A DNA stretch of 64,000 nt from Xiphydria camelus (taxonomy: Eukaryota > Arthropoda > Insecta > Hymenoptera > Xiphydriidae). Position 1 is the stretch's first letter, and every line of letters begins with the position of its first letter. The translations under genes and the position numbers were made by a program. Under the pieces are notes generated by a model. That model had not been told where the DNA came from and searched no databases. It saw only the letters and a program-made list of their open reading frames with translations. Positions 34,503 through 46,822 of this stretch are shown here, in pieces. Location: assembly GCA_963678675.1 (NCBI GenBank), contig OY783194.1, positions 25,212,278 to 25,276,277 of the forward strand, in the 5' to 3' direction.

Positions 34503-34942
34503 ATATACAGGGTGTAACAGAGTAAGTGTTACAACGTGAAACTGTAGATTCCTTGTGAAAAAAGAAAAAGATTTTTCCTCTTACAAAAATGTTCTGCGTG
34601 CTTTCGTTTTTGATATACAGGATGTCAAAGTTTTGAAAAAAAAATCGTTTTTCTTTAAACCTCGAACTATTTTTATCAGATTTGAGTGTTGACCCCTAAT
34701 AACAAGTAGTTCGTGGTTTAAATAAGGTAAAACGGGGTGAGTTGGCGAATGAAGTCGGCCCCTCGTTTCCATTTCTTTCCATAGAAACGAGGGGCCAACT
34801 CCATTCGCCAACTCACCCTGTTTTACCTTATATCGAAAACGACAGCCTGCAGAACATTTTTGTAAGAGGAAAAATCTTTTTCTTCTTTCATAAGGAATCT
34901 ACAGTTTCACGTTGTAACACTTACTCTGTTACACCCTGTATA
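34503..34942. repeat. foldback with TATACAGGGTG ends inside E2
   Basis: Starts TATACAGGGTGTAACAGAGT and ends with its complement. The near-perfect centre lies at about 34768 ('GTGAGTTGGCGAATG' facing 'CATTCGCCAACTCAC'). Only the first 70 bp are also present in the left E2 arm (33479-33548). Confidence 0.88.
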
Positions 34943-36011
34943 TCGCGGTGATACTAATTACTAAGGATCGTTAATCAGAATTCCGACCATCGCACAGTGG
35001 TTCTGAAATAGGTCAAAAGTCCATATTAATTCATAACTGTTTACTATGATGCTAAGTTCAGATACGTACATTTTTTGGTTTAAGTTATAGTTTGAAGCAT
35101 GCTCTTGATTATTATATAACATTTTACATGCCATTCTTGTCCCATATTTTAATGTATTTAATTTTTACGGTGTCGCAGTCTTATTGTTACGAAATCAGTT
35201 TTCTCTATTTAAAACAATTTGCTTGGTTTCAGGTACGTTTTATAAGTGTACGTTTTCAAGGATGCATATTTTGGAATAATACTAGGTACCAGTATAATAC
35301 CTATATCTTTTTTAATTATTAAGCTGCTTTTGACTTTTATTGTAAGCATTAGGGAAATGTGCTTTTTGTTAAATTATTTTTTCCAACTACTTTTCCTATT
35401 ACCACCTCTGGAAAAAGTTCTTATATACAAGAGTATATCTTTTTATAACTAAGACACAAATTTACATCGCACAAATCAGTTATGTAAGTCATTAATATAC
35501 TCATGACCGCGTTTGCTTAGATTGCCGGACTACTGTGTATCGTTTGTTGGAACACGCAAATTAATCAACTGTAAACTGCGGCACACTGTCACAGAAGTAG
35601 ATACATAGGTTAGAATCGCCGTCCCGACCAGACCGACCGAGCAGACCGATTCTCCCGGGAACTACGTTCACCCGATTTTCGTACTCCCGCAGTTAGAGAA
35701 TAGCGACTAGGAGTCTCCTTACTTTTCCAGTGAACTCCGCCCACTTCTCACGGGAACAGGCTTTCACTCAGTTATAGAATAGCCGTCCTGGGCGGCTCGG
35801 CGCCGCTTTTCCGTTCGCTCGGACAGTTATCATTTTTTTTTAGTTGCGCAAGTGTACTTTTTGAAAAATTATAGCCACGGGCCGTTTCAGAAATGTTTAA
35901 AGGAAGCATTTATATTTTGTTCGAATTTTTCTAATGGTAAAAAGTATACGAAATCACTTAAAATCTAAAAACAGCGACGCCGCGCTCATATAGCGAGTGG
36001 TGAAGGGTTAA

Positions 36012-36645
36012 CGAGAGCCTTCGCCTTCTCGTTCCGCGAGGAGATTTCGTGGGATCTCGCGCGCAGGCGGTGCCAAAGCCGTACGCTATCATCGGAGAGA
36101 CGTCACCTTCAAATTGAACCGTATAACATCCACGGTATACGCGTTATCTCGACTTGATACTTCGCGCCCACGAGGCGGCGGGAGAGCTCCGCGGGATCTT
36201 TGTAAACTTAAATGCGGCGGAATACGGCGAGAGTGCAGAGCGCGACGAGGGTGTACGAGTGCACTGAAACGCAGACGCGCGATAAAACGGAAATGAGGGA
36301 ACGAAAGCGCGATGAATATACGTGCGAAGGAGCTCGTCGAGCGGAGCGAAGTCGCTGCACTTGACGTATTATATCATTCAAGCGGAGGAGCGGGAGTGAT
36401 AAACTTTCGGAACTTTTCAAGAGAGCGAAGATATGTAAATGCGTGTCTGTTTTACGCTGGAAGTCTTCAGCCGCACTTTTCGCGCCGTGAAGGTAGCGAA
36501 GTTGTATCATCGCGAACTACAGACGACGAGTTCGAGTGGAGCGGCGCTCGAATTTTGGTGGAGTTGCTTCGAGTTTGATTCGAAGCTATCTGCACGCAAA
36601 AAATGTAATGGTAACGATTGCTATGCCGGAATAGTGAATACACTT
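36012..36645. other. GC-rich stretch, nothing recognised
   Basis: Short overlapping frames on both strands without domains. CpG-rich. Confidence 0.3.
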
Positions 36646-36880
36646 CAAACGGAAGTGTGTTACTTTTATAGACTTTACGCGTGCAAACCCTGCAATTAAA
36701 TTTTCAATGTTTCCAGGCGTGTTAATTCATCATAAAAATGTTAAACGTGTTAATTTACGTACAGAATCTTAATAACACGTTTAAAGTGTTTTTCTGATGA
36801 ATAACGCGCCTGGAAACGTCTGAAACTTCACTGCAAGGTTTACGTACGTAAAGTATATACAAATAACACACTTCCACTTA
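36646..36880. repeat. foldback of about 235 bp
   Basis: The left arm GGAAGTGTGTTACTTTTATA and 'TTTCCAGGCGTGTTAATTCA' pair with the right arm 'GAATAACGCGCCTGGAAAC' and 'AATAACACACTTCCAC'. The centre is near 36765 in 'AACGTGTTAATTTACG'. Confidence 0.8.
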
Positions 36881-37734
36881 TAGTGTAGGTGATAGCTTCG
36901 ACGATATTATGTTAAATAATCTGCAGAATAGTGTAATCGTCACTCATTACGGAAACTCATACCAGTAAATTCGGTCTTAACGTAAAACAAATCATACTTT
37001 TAAATTTAATTTTAAAATAATTTAAAAATCAAATAAAAATAAATAAAAATTAAAATTAAAACTTATTTTAGTGAATAAGAGTAAGCAAAGACGAAGGTAT
37101 CACAAGTCTACTAATTTGAGTAAATTTCGTAAACTTCCAACAATGCTAAAAAAAAAAGGTAGCATAAAGGTTTTTGGATGTTTCTACTGTGCTGAAGGAC
37201 AATTTTTCCTTAGAAACCAGTACTTCTTTTATTGTAAATACAGTAAAATTTAGTGATATCAATCTTTCAGTGTATTGAGAACAAAAATAACATTAACCAA
37301 ACGTTTAATCGATACGGGAACAACGAAATATCTTTCTTCGGACAACAAACTTTGAATTACGAATAATAAATGTTGACTGTGATAATCATCACATTTGTTG
37401 TCACGTATCGTGCAAGCGTTTTTTTGAATTATATGAGTATGAGAACAATATGAATGCACAGTTGGCTGCACTGACATAGATTATAATTGTAAAACACATT
37501 GGTACGTTTCCTCTGTATTTCGATAGCTCATTACTGCTCAGAATTAGGTTAATATATGTAATATATGTAGTATAATAATTTTAATGAGTTACTACAAATT
37601 TAAGAAAAAAATAATTTAAGAGAAGAATATCTAAAACCCTCTGGATTTATAAAAAATTCCCTGACCGCCAAAAAAATTCTACATTTCCTGGGCTTTCAGT
37701 TGAACAACCACCACGTCCCATGATGAAAGAAAAT
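36881..37734 (+). repeat. AT-rich stretch with a family E fragment (37150-37258)
   Basis: 'GGATGTTTCTACTGTGCTGA', 'TTTTTCCTTAGAAACCAG' and 'GTAAATACAGTAAAATTTAG' recur at 49027-49085 (direct), 50228-50300 and, partly inverted, at 54918-55040. Only the fragment is assigned; the rest is unassigned AT-rich sequence. Confidence 0.55.
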
Positions 37735-37920
37735 TCAATCACTATTACCTCATTATTTATGAATTTTTAGCCTATATCGATACAAGACTTTATTGTAGAT
37801 TAAAACGTAATCGTCAAAAAAGTATAATACAAATATGAGCCAAAAGCTCACAGGGAATGAAATAATAATGATTCGAGTTTCTTTCCTGGCGAGTAAGTTT
37901 AGCCTCATATGGTATAATCA
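37735..37920. repeat. second copy of the GGCGAGTAA-ended element, left end lost
   Basis: Matches 22305-22529 through 'AATTCAATCACTATTACCTC' and the right end 'TTTCTTTCCTGGCGAGTAA', 'GCCTCATATGGTAT'. The left inverted end is missing. Confidence 0.8.
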
Positions 37921-39363
37921 TTACTATTAAATTTTCTTCGTGATACCGCGAGACAGATTTCGTTAAGAAATACTGAATGAACAATGAGGGATAAAAAAAA
38001 TAAAAATACAAAACCTATAATCGTAGAAGCAATTAAACGTCCTGCACCGAGAAAGTAGTTTATTTATATTATAGTTAATAAACATACCTATATTTGAATA
38101 TAGCGAAATGAATATTTCATTGGACCAAATAAATATTTATTAAATATTACAATATTTATCAGGCACAATTCAGTTCTACGAGGCAACCGTTTGGATGAAA
38201 CAAACACTTTAATAATTAACATATGTATATTTTCTCGTCCTAACAGAATATACCTATACCTCATCTCGTATTTGAAATTATACATTCATTAACTATTAAT
38301 AAACTATTTTCTCGGCGCAAAACTCAATTTAATATTTCCTCTCGTCAGTACATCGCTACATACATTTTTAAGATTAACGATTTCATCGAAGACCTCGCAT
38401 AGCGGACGTCGCTGCATTCCCGCTGCATCCCATGCACACACATTATTTTTGCCGCGCGCGCGCGCGTCTACAACAATGACGCCGAGTTTACGCCGCGGGA
38501 GAGACACCTACGTCCGTTTCGCAAACTCCGTCGTACACCTCCGCGGTATATGCACACGTGGGAATAAGAGCAGGGACGCGGAGGAGCTTCCCTTCTCTCC
38601 CACTCGACCATCCTCGCAGCCTGCCAATTAAAGCCATTCCACTCTTAACGCGGGACGAATGCATTAACTAATGAAAGCTCGGCGTGGCGCGATAATGAAA
38701 GCAGCGCACAAAGGCCGACTATATGTATGATCCGCGGGTGTTATACCTATATATCCCGGCGTGCGTTATTCATCGCAGCGCGTTACACCGAGATTGGCTC
38801 TCTCGGGTTGAGATGCACCGATATCCGCGCGTACTCTCCCCTTTATTAGCTTTAAATGAAGTATTACCGCGAGGGAGAGTGCTTTAACCGATGCAAATAG
38901 TTTAGCGTGATATCTTATCGCGATGTACGCGTCGCGGCGAAGCAAGGGATGCGAAAGTGAGATGAGAGAGGGACGAGACAACGAGGGGAAACGGTGAGGG
39001 GGAAAGTGAGTTCATACGGAGTTTTGCATTAAAGGTCCGGAAATCGTCGGGCGCTCCCGAGAGTATTGAACGTACGTTTTATTAAAGCATCCTCACCTCT
39101 CGGGGTTCGACGCGACATTGCGGTTAACGCGGTAGGGGTAAGAACTTCGACCCACGCGCGGTGGTGTCGGAAAATTGTTTTACCACCTTACACCTTATCA
39201 TACGTATAAGCGTCGGGGGACCGCGGTCGTTATAGCGCCCCGCGCTTTTCACGCGTCATCGCCGAGAGACGCACGTGTCGCCGATTCTTCGTCGACTCTG
39301 CGGCAGATGTTCGCTAGACGATTTTTTTTTCAGTTTTCCGCGAAAAAATCCAAATCTTTGTGA
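37921..39363. other. AT-rich then GC-rich sequence, nothing recognised
   Basis: 37921-38330 is AT-rich. 38390-39330 is GC- and CpG-rich with many short frames and no recognisable protein. It could be a regulatory patch. Confidence 0.3.
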
Positions 39364-39521
39364 GCCTATCCGATGTATTTTTTTACGCTGGTGCTAAGAA
39401 TCTATGATCATTGGGGAAATCTCATATGAGCACCGAGATATCGGTGGTTTTTTGAGAGAAAAATGTCTAGTATGTAATTACTGATATGTATTTTATATTT
39501 TCTTTGAGATATCGACGAAAT

Positions 39522-39734
39522 ACACTGAAAAGAAAAGTAGTGGTTACAACTATTTTAGACTCAGCTGCTACGGTTTTGTAATCAGCACCGGTTTTATATA
39601 GAGTTATATCGCAACAATTATTTTGTCCCGGTAACTAAAAATAGTTACAACTACAAAAACTGGTGCTAATTACTGAACTTGAGCAGTTGAGTTCAAAATA
39701 GTCGTCACAACTATATATTAACTTCTTTCGGTGT
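39522..39734. repeat. family M element M1, near-complete palindrome
   Basis: Ends ACACTGAAAAGAAAAGTAG and, complemented, ACACCGAAAGAAGTTAATA. Inner arms ACAACTATTTTAGACTCAGC and the complement of GAGTTCAAAATAGTCGT pair as well. Confidence 0.8.
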
Positions 39735-39839
39735 AATCATGCTTTTCGTAATTAGATCTAAAAAATTTTGATTACTGGCAAAATTTTAACGAACACCTCT
39801 TGATACTTTTATCAACTTTTTGCGTAAATCGAAATCTCT

Positions 39840-40061
39840 GCACTGGGAAGAATAACTTGGTTAAAATGACAAAACGCATTTGATGAAATTGCATTTAGTT
39901 ATTCTAACCAAAATATTGGTCAGTCGATCTAAATATTCAATTATTCTAACCAAAAAGCGATCAGCTTAACCAAGCAGACAGAGGATTCATATCTCACCAA
40001 AATGTTTGGCCATCAGCTTCAGGATTTTGGTAAAATCGATCAAATTATTTTTCTCAGCGTG
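39840..40061. repeat. family M element M2
   Basis: Left end GCACTGGGAAGAATAACTTG followed by 'TAAAATGACAAAACGCAT'. Right end 'CAAATTATTTTTCTCAGCGTG'-like. The interior repeats 'TTATTCTAACCAAAA'. Confidence 0.8.
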
Positions 40062-40230
40062 GATTCAAAATCTCGATCGATCTATCCGATGTATTTTTTT
40101 TTTTCGTGCCGATTCCAAATATCTATGATTTATTGAGAAAATCTCAAATAAACACCGAAATATCAGTGATTTTCCGAGGAAAGAAAAATGTCCGGTACAT
40201 GAAATCGCTGAGATGTCCTATATTGCTTCT

Positions 40231-41060
40231 GAAATGTGGACCAAATAATCTTCCGCTTTCCGCAATCGGCGCGAAAAAAATACGTAAATTAAGGCGGTCG
40301 AACGATCGATTCAGGATATTCAGATTTGTAATAAAACTTCAAGGGATTTGTCGAAAAAATGTCAAGGGGACGACTGAATTTTACTGCCGGAAAACGGCAG
40401 CTTCCTTTTTTAAAGAGGAGTCTGCGCATGACGTACCGACCAATTTACTCGTCGCCGTTGAAACAATAAACGTATGTTTATAATAATATCTACCCCGAAC
40501 CGCGCCGACGTCCGTCAATCGTACACGAGCTCCGGCGCGGACGTCGCGCGCCAAAGAAGAGGAAGACCTCGGACCCCGCGACGCGGGGTCAGCGCACCCG
40601 AGTCATTGCACCTGCGGCGACTTTTCCAGCGCGAGGAAGCAGGTTGGACGAGCGCGCGCGCGGCACCATCCGTGACAAATCCTAGACGGCGAAACCACCG
40701 TCGCCGCCGTCCCGCGACTTGTTTTACACGCGAGCGGAATCGGCGCTGTACCGTGACAGCGGCGTTTCAGCGCCGGCCTTTGTAAATGCTGCATCTTCAC
40801 GTTTCGGGCTGCCCTCCGGGGCCGTAAATCGTCCTGGAAGCGCTGAATGGTCGCGGCGACGTCCACCTTGCGACACTGTGGCGGGGCGCATTGGCCAACT
40901 CTACACCACCAAAGTGGGCGCGCGACGATATCGGGGGAATTGTGTCCACGTCAGGAAGTGCATTCGGAAACTGCTCTCGTAACTCGAGGGTAAGCACCGC
41001 TTGCATTCCCCCTCCGGTCGTATTCCGCGTCGCCTTCGGGTCCGCCTTTCTCTCTATAGG
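40231..41060. other. GC-rich stretch, nothing recognised
   Basis: 40480-41030 is very GC- and CpG-rich. Long overlapping frames on both strands follow from low stop-codon density, not from a recognisable protein. Confidence 0.35.
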
Positions 41061-41523
41061 TATACAGGGTGATTCGAAATGGGCGCACTTCCTCTCGTAG
41101 AGAGATTCTTCGCAAAAAACTGAACCGAAAGTTCCTGTACAACATTTTTGTGCTCCGCCTAGTTTACAAGATAATCCAGTTCGAAAATATCCAATCCAAA
41201 GTCAGATTCAAGGGACAACCAGGGCCGTGATAACTGGGGCCAACTTCATAAGACTGATAGACAAATTATGTATCGCGATAAAGTCGAATGCGAAACAGAT
41301 TAGACTAACTATAGAATGCTTACTCACTAATCTTATGAAGTTGGCCCCAGTTATCACGGCCCTGGTTGTCCCTTGAATCTGACTTTGGATTGGATATTTT
41401 CGAACTGGATTATCTTGTAAACTAGGCGGAGCACAAACATTTTGTACAGGAACTTTCGGTTCAGTTTTTTGCGAAGAATCTCTCTACGAGAGGAAGTGCG
41501 CCCATTTCGAATCACCCTGTATA
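41061..41523. mobile_element. foldback MITE with TATACAGGGTG ends and about 190-bp arms
   Basis: The left arm TATACAGGGTGATTCGAAAT and right arm ATTTCGAATCACCCTGTATA are exact complements over most of 41061-41250 and 41331-41523, with a spacer of about 80 bp. TA lies directly outside TACAGGG on both sides, consistent with a TA target duplication as made by Tc1/mariner-type enzymes. Non-coding. Confidence 0.9.
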
Positions 41524-42330
41524 GGACGATTCGCGTCGGGGAGAAGACGGATGATCGAACACCGGCGGTCGTTCTTTTGTCTGCAGATCTCTTTCGCGTT
41601 CGCAAAAATGTACAGCTGTGCCGGGGCCGAGACTTGAGGGGAGAATCGACGTACATACGTAGTTATCATCGAGACGTGCGACGATGTGGATACGGTACAC
41701 GGAGAAATAAAATATAGTAAACTAATCGTGAATTGGAACGATAGAATGTTCGAATGAAACAAGTTGTGGTTCGGATAACGGAAAATTCGAATAACAGAGG
41801 TTCGGATAATCGAGCTCCAACTGTACATAATATACAATGTTCCGCAAAGCCGCGTTTTTTCCTTCCAAAGGCAAATCCCTGTGCGATTAATAAATTATAC
41901 AGGTATATAACCGCGCGGCATCAATTATACAAACATCATTCGCGCCACGCTCGCCGCCAAGGACGGAAGTCACAGCGTTCGTACTACACCATCCGCGGCA
42001 TGAATTCGATATGGCGAAAGGGCCGTTTCTACCCCGTATACACTATCACGATCGCGCTGCTTTGCGCGAGTGGTTAAATGTTAATAGGAAAGGTTTTTTT
42101 CTCCCTTCGTGCGACCTACATTCGCGGCACGCGTCTCACCGTATAGGTACCAACCCACGTATAGGCAATACGATACACCCGGAGTAGGTACTCGACGTAC
42201 GCAATGGCAATGGGGATTTCTAATTCCATGTCGTGTGGAGAGTTCGACATAAAATAAATGTAGTGTAACGCGCAGAGGGAGAGCTTCAATTCGATTATCG
42301 CACTGAAATGATACTCATATGTTTTAATTC
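41524..42330. other. nothing recognised
   Basis: Mixed composition with short frames on both strands. No repeat shared with the rest of the window was found. Confidence 0.3.
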
Positions 42331-42800
42331 AATTTGTGCAGTCCGTATACATATTCGATGTGACGCAAAAAAAATGTTGGAAAAAATAATTATTCGCGAA
42401 GTTATAAGTGTGTCTTTCTTTAGTACATTATGACGTCATCAAGAAGCCACACCAAGAAAAATAGCAGGGTTAAAATGACAAAACGCATTTAGTTATTCTA
42501 ACCAAAAAGTGGTCAGTTTAACAGAATACATATTTCACCAAACAGTTTGATCATCGTTTCTAAGATTTTGGTTAAAGTGACCAAATTTTTGTCTGACAGC
42601 ATGAGAGACATGCTTATGTCAAGCAGCGAGTGCGGGAGATAGACTTACAATACTATGACGTATGCTGCATTTTTAAATAACGCTTTCCAGCTTCAAAAAG
42701 GCTGGAAATGAAAAATGAAAAAATGCGGAATAAATATAGTGTCCAAATTTTTAAAATCTACAATAAAACAAAATTCGTGAGGGAACCGAATTATTTGGCA
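42331..42800 (+). repeat. family F copy F1, interrupted by a family M element
   Basis: Matches F2 (56966-57268): 'TTATGACGTCAT', 'GCCAC', then after the insertion 'CTTATGTCAAGC', 'GTCCAAATTTTT' and 'TCTACAATAAAA'. The interruption at about 42449-42611 begins CACCAAGAAAAATAG and contains 'TTAAAATGACAAAACGCATT' (family M). Confidence 0.75.
42449..42611 (+). repeat. family M element M3 inside family F
   Basis: Starts CACCAAGAAAAATAGCAGGG and carries 'AACGCATTTAGTTATTCTAA' and 'TTTTGGTTAAAGTGACCAAA' as in M2 and M4. The right terminus is decayed. Confidence 0.7.
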
Positions 42801-45756
42801 TATCAAAAACGGTTTCGCTCGATACAAGAATTTAATTACTCGTTCGACTAAACCAGAAAAAAGTTAATGGTGAATTCGTCGCCTATTCGACATTTAGCTT
42901 TTCGACGGAGAAATCGATTTTTCGTATTTGCAGGAGGATAAATAAATGCTTCCATACAATGTCAACGTTGTATTCCTCCAATCGGATCGCATATACATAT
43001 AGAGGAGACCTGAGTAAAACGATCCCCTGGGATAACATTATCCCCCGTGATTTTGGCGTAAATAATGACGAAAACTACCGGATCGGTGCGACAGTATGTT
43101 TCTAGTATAGATCTCGAATAACTCATGTAGTGGCTAACAACTAAAACGTTTTCGTCTTTCAACAATTAAATAAAATTCATTTTTCGATAACCTTTTGTAA
43201 GGTAAACGCTCTGTTTATTACATTCTGTTATTTAACCGTACTGCAATTTCATTATTCAGCAATGTTGTAAATAAATCTTAAAAATCAGTCTTCTCATTTA
43301 TTTTATACAGGGAATCATTTTCCCCATCTGGTGGGGCAAAACAGCCCCTTTACAGAGAGAGTGGTTGCAAAAATTTAATTATAGAATTCTCTGACTATTT
43401 CAGATCAAATTTGGTATGTATTCCCTGATATTTTTGTTCGTATCAAGAATTTTCTATAATCAAATCAACAAAGCTATAAATAATTGTAATATAAGAACAC
43501 GAGGTTGCAAAAACATTTATGCGCTAAGAAAGTAATATTGATGATAGACCTTAATTTCAGCCAGTAGGACACACGTGCATTAGTACTGGAGATATCTGAA
43601 GCAGCAACGTATTGCATCAACGGTGAAATTTGAAGAAATTAACTCTACTTTATTTATCATTTCCAGCAAAAATCGAAAATTCCCTGACACATCCCAGTTT
43701 TCCAGGTTTGCAGTCACCCTTCTTAACACTACAATTTTAACCATAACTTTGTTTTGATCCAAGAAAATATTCTGAAAGAAACACAATGTAACTGAATGAC
43801 AGAACTACATAGATGCGTGCAAAATTACAGTCTTCTATCTTCTCCCGTGACTAAGCTCTATCGATTCAAACCTTACGGGGATCATTTTGCCCCGATCTCA
43901 CCTACAGCCGACTTAATACGAAATTTTCGAAAGAGAAAACCACACTCACCCAACAAAATCTCCACCTTCCCATTACGGCGCGGCTTGAACGACCATAAAC
44001 CGATCATGGTCCGCAGTTTCAGCCACGATCGAGTCTCCCTCGACTATCGTATCGCGCACAGCTCGTCCCAGGAGCCACCTCGGTTAATCGCAGCGTTAAC
44101 CGCGTACGAGTTGATTCGCGCCGACGGAGACGAGAGTTAGCGTTCGCGGAAGTTATGGGCACCGCCGATCGTGCCAGCTACCACACAGCGCGGCGGATTA
44201 ATTACCGAACGCATCACTCGCCTCGTACGTGTATCACTGCACAATCACGCGCGGGGGATGATATTGGCAGAGGTTCGGCGCGGACGCGAGAGAAAAAAAA
44301 CACTGTTTCACCGTCAAGCCGAAAAGAGAATTCCCTTCCAATTTCGCTTTGGCCCGATTCCAGGGCGTCGATTTCACGGTTCCGTCAAATCTTTCCGCCG
44401 ACGGCCGCGACGGGGCGATAATGTCTTAACGAAGAGTTGCGCGAAATGAATCGCGGCCGTGATGGACCGCTTTTACGAGTCTGGAATAATTTCGCGATAT
44501 CGTGTAAAAAAATTTGTATTTTTAACATGCTTTTATTTAAAGCTTTTTTCCAATACGTGTGTAGGGGAAGGTCGTCGAATTTGGACCGGTACTTAGGTTG
44601 AACTACATTTGTTAGCCACATTTGTAACTGGTAGGGCAGTAACAGTTCTTGATAGAGAGGTGGTCCAATTTAGACACTCTAGTTTAAATTCGACTACTCT
44701 CCCTTGATTATGAAAATATTAATTTTCCTTATGAAATAACATAACATTACAACATTTATAACGGAGTATATTCAACATAATTTTCACAAGCAAAATTATG
44801 TTAAACTTATATGAAGTTTATTAGTACAAAGTTTTAATAATACAAAGTATAATTTTATTAATACAAAATTATATTAAGTTTAATACTATATTAAACATAA
44901 TTTTAGTAAGCAACGTTTTGAATAGTATTAAGCTTTATAATAATAAAATCAGAAAATTTATGAAAATTATTTTGAATATAGTATTAAACTTAATATAATT
45001 TAGTACTAATAAAATCAAATTTTGTATCAATAAAGCTTTGTATTAATAAACTTGATATAAATTTTTTTACAGTGTTCTGCTGAAAGATATACGTGCGATT
45101 TTTTTATTCGAGTAAGAGACGTCGTAAATATATGTAAATGTATAGGGTCGAAATGGAAATTAGGTACGTAAAATATACGTGTATATTTCGGTTTTACGCG
45201 GTACGTATTGCATCTCATCTTTTATATTTATTTTCAAAATTCACGAAAAAACTTCGGAGCTCTCATTCATTATTTTTATCAATCGATGAACCGAATGCGA
45301 TGCCATACGATGATAGCGATGGCTCGATTCGACTGGAACGTATTCTCCCCAGCTCGATCTCTCGCGCATGCAATTACCGCGAAAGGAAGGAAAGGATTCC
45401 AAGCGCGCCGATAATAGTCGACGATAAGGGCTATATATAGAAACGTAACGCGGTTTTCATAAGCGAGGAGATCGGCCAACAAGCCGCCCCTTGTCTCGCC
45501 GCGCGTCGCCTTGAAAGCAGCAAATCCCAGTCGGATTTGTCATACGTATATTTCGGACTTTATATTTCGGGTGAGAGGTCATAGCGACAAATCGATCCCG
45601 CGACCTTTCGGTACAACGTATTGTCGGAAAAGAGGAAGGTAAAACACTCGAGTCAGCCCTCGATTACCACCGCGGATCGTAGCGCCCGGGAGACTTCAAT
45701 CCGACGTAATCAGCAATGACGACGATACAAAGTTTCCCACGACTCCTCGCGATGCT
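42801..45756. other. mostly unassigned; AT-rich repeat 44700-45070, GC-rich patches 43900-44450 and 45270-45720
   Basis: 43860-44450 and 45270-45720 are CpG-rich with no recognisable gene. 44700-45070 is built from recurring 'ATTAAACTTAATATAATTT' and 'AATACAAAGTTTTAATA' motifs in both orientations, a low-complexity foldback-like stretch. Nothing else is supported. Confidence 0.35.
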
Positions 45757-45841
45757 CATACTGATAAAAATATTATAAATAGGTTAAAATAACAAAACGT
45801 ATCTAGTTAAACGCGTTTAGTTATTCCAATCGAAATACTAG

Positions 45842-46822
45842 CAGGGTTCCCATCCAAATATTCAAAAATAGTTGATTTTAATGACTCCTTATTTGAAAAA
45901 AAAAAAATGACCAAAAAATGACGAATCTCCTCATTGGAGCATTATAAAGGGATGGGAAAAAGCGGTCTAACGATTTTTGTAGTAAATTTGTTGAAGGTTT
46001 GAGGAAATAATATTGAAAGAAAAAGATTGAGATTTGTTAATTCATTTTCATAAGAGTATATCGAAATTGTGAGGTATAGAGTTAATCACTCTTTAACGAA
46101 TAAATACTTCAACAAACCTTTTCTCATACTACAAGAAACACGCGCAACGATATCGACTGCTTCTGACGCACCACACTGAGAGAAAAGTGGGTAGTAAAAT
46201 CAACCATAATCGCAAGGTTGACTTTTCCTGGTTGCTATAGCACCATATTTATGATTTCACAGATCATGTATACAGTCGAAATAACTTTTGTTGCATGGTT
46301 ATAGTGACAACGAGATTGTATTTTACGATAGCCATGCACTATTGTTGAATTAACCACAAAATTAGATCAATAATATTACTGTATGGTAGTATCAACGATA
46401 TACCTACAAGTAAAAAGAGGTTGGGGACATCAATTGACCATGCCGCAAATTGACCGGATTGCAGGACTCCTGATCTCTTGTTGCCATAACCAGAATCTCA
46501 CAGGTCAAAATAGCTATGGAATTATGATTGGCGCCAAAATAGACCACGATTTCTGGTTAAATTATGGTTCTTTCAACCAGATTTTTCTCTTAGTGCTTCA
46601 TAACGATTTACAGAGTTTGGGCGCTGATAGCACGACCATCTCAACACTGAACATTCATTTACGAATTGTTGCGGCGTTTTAGCGACCGGAAGGTATCGTG
46701 AAATTATTTGACGAATCGAGGGACGAAATCTTAAAAGTGACTTTTAAAAATAAAAATATCTTGTATTGACTTTATTGAAAAAAATGACCAATCATTAAAA
46801 GAATGACCAAGTTGGAGCCCTG
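45842..46822 (+). mobile_element. family A hAT-like element, copy A3, with both ends
   Basis: Begins CAGGGTTCCCATCC and ends GGAGCCCTG, the CAGGG...CCCTG signature of hAT elements. The interior aligns with A1, A2 and A4 except for one 424-bp family M insertion (46173-46596). No transposase. Confidence 0.8.
46173..46596. repeat. family M element M5 inside hAT-like copy A3
   Basis: Ends ACACTGAGAGAAAAGTGGG and, complemented, GCACTAAGAGAAAAATCTGG. The sister copy A1 reads straight through the site ('TACACATTATCACAACGATT'). Confidence 0.85.

Larger units (their letters stand above)
32226..36007. mobile_element. TTAA-flanked 3.8-kb element with kilobase inverted arms (element E2)
   Basis: Ends are CCCTTCACCATTCGCTA and, complemented on the right, CCCTTCACCACTCGCTA, flanked by TTAA (32222-32225 and 36008-36011). 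Inside, left arm 32407-33548 and right arm 34877-35803 are inverted copies of each other (for example 'TGCCGCAGTTTACAGTT', 'ACCTCTGGAAAAAGTTCTTA'). No transposase frame is visible, so it would depend on an enzyme supplied elsewhere; the CCCT/TTAA ends suggest a piggyBac-type enzyme (inference). Confidence 0.85.
39364..40230 (+). repeat. family G pair separated by two family M elements
   Basis: Units 39364-39510 and 40078-40225 share 'CTATCCGATGTATTTTTTT', 'ATCTATGATTTATTGAG'-like text, 'ACCGAAATATCAGTGATTTT' and 'AGAAAAATGTC'. M elements at 39522-39734 and 39840-40061 lie between them. Confidence 0.65.

Noticed and set aside
34581..34951. Paired frames MANGVGPSF and MANEVGPSF
   Set aside because: Mirror frames across the centre of the foldback 34503-34942.
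33145..35452. Matching frames MKHALDYYITFYMPFLS... and MYVFKDAYFGIILGTS... on opposite strands
   Set aside because: They come from the inverted arms of E2. Composition is AT-rich and there is no domain.
41354..41837. Several frames of about 90-120 codons on both strands
   Set aside because: They overlap the foldback arms and continue into flanking GC-rich sequence; no recognisable protein.
45425..45460. TATATATA motif in a GC-rich patch as a promoter
   Set aside because: Same reason: no transcript evidence, no downstream coding sequence.
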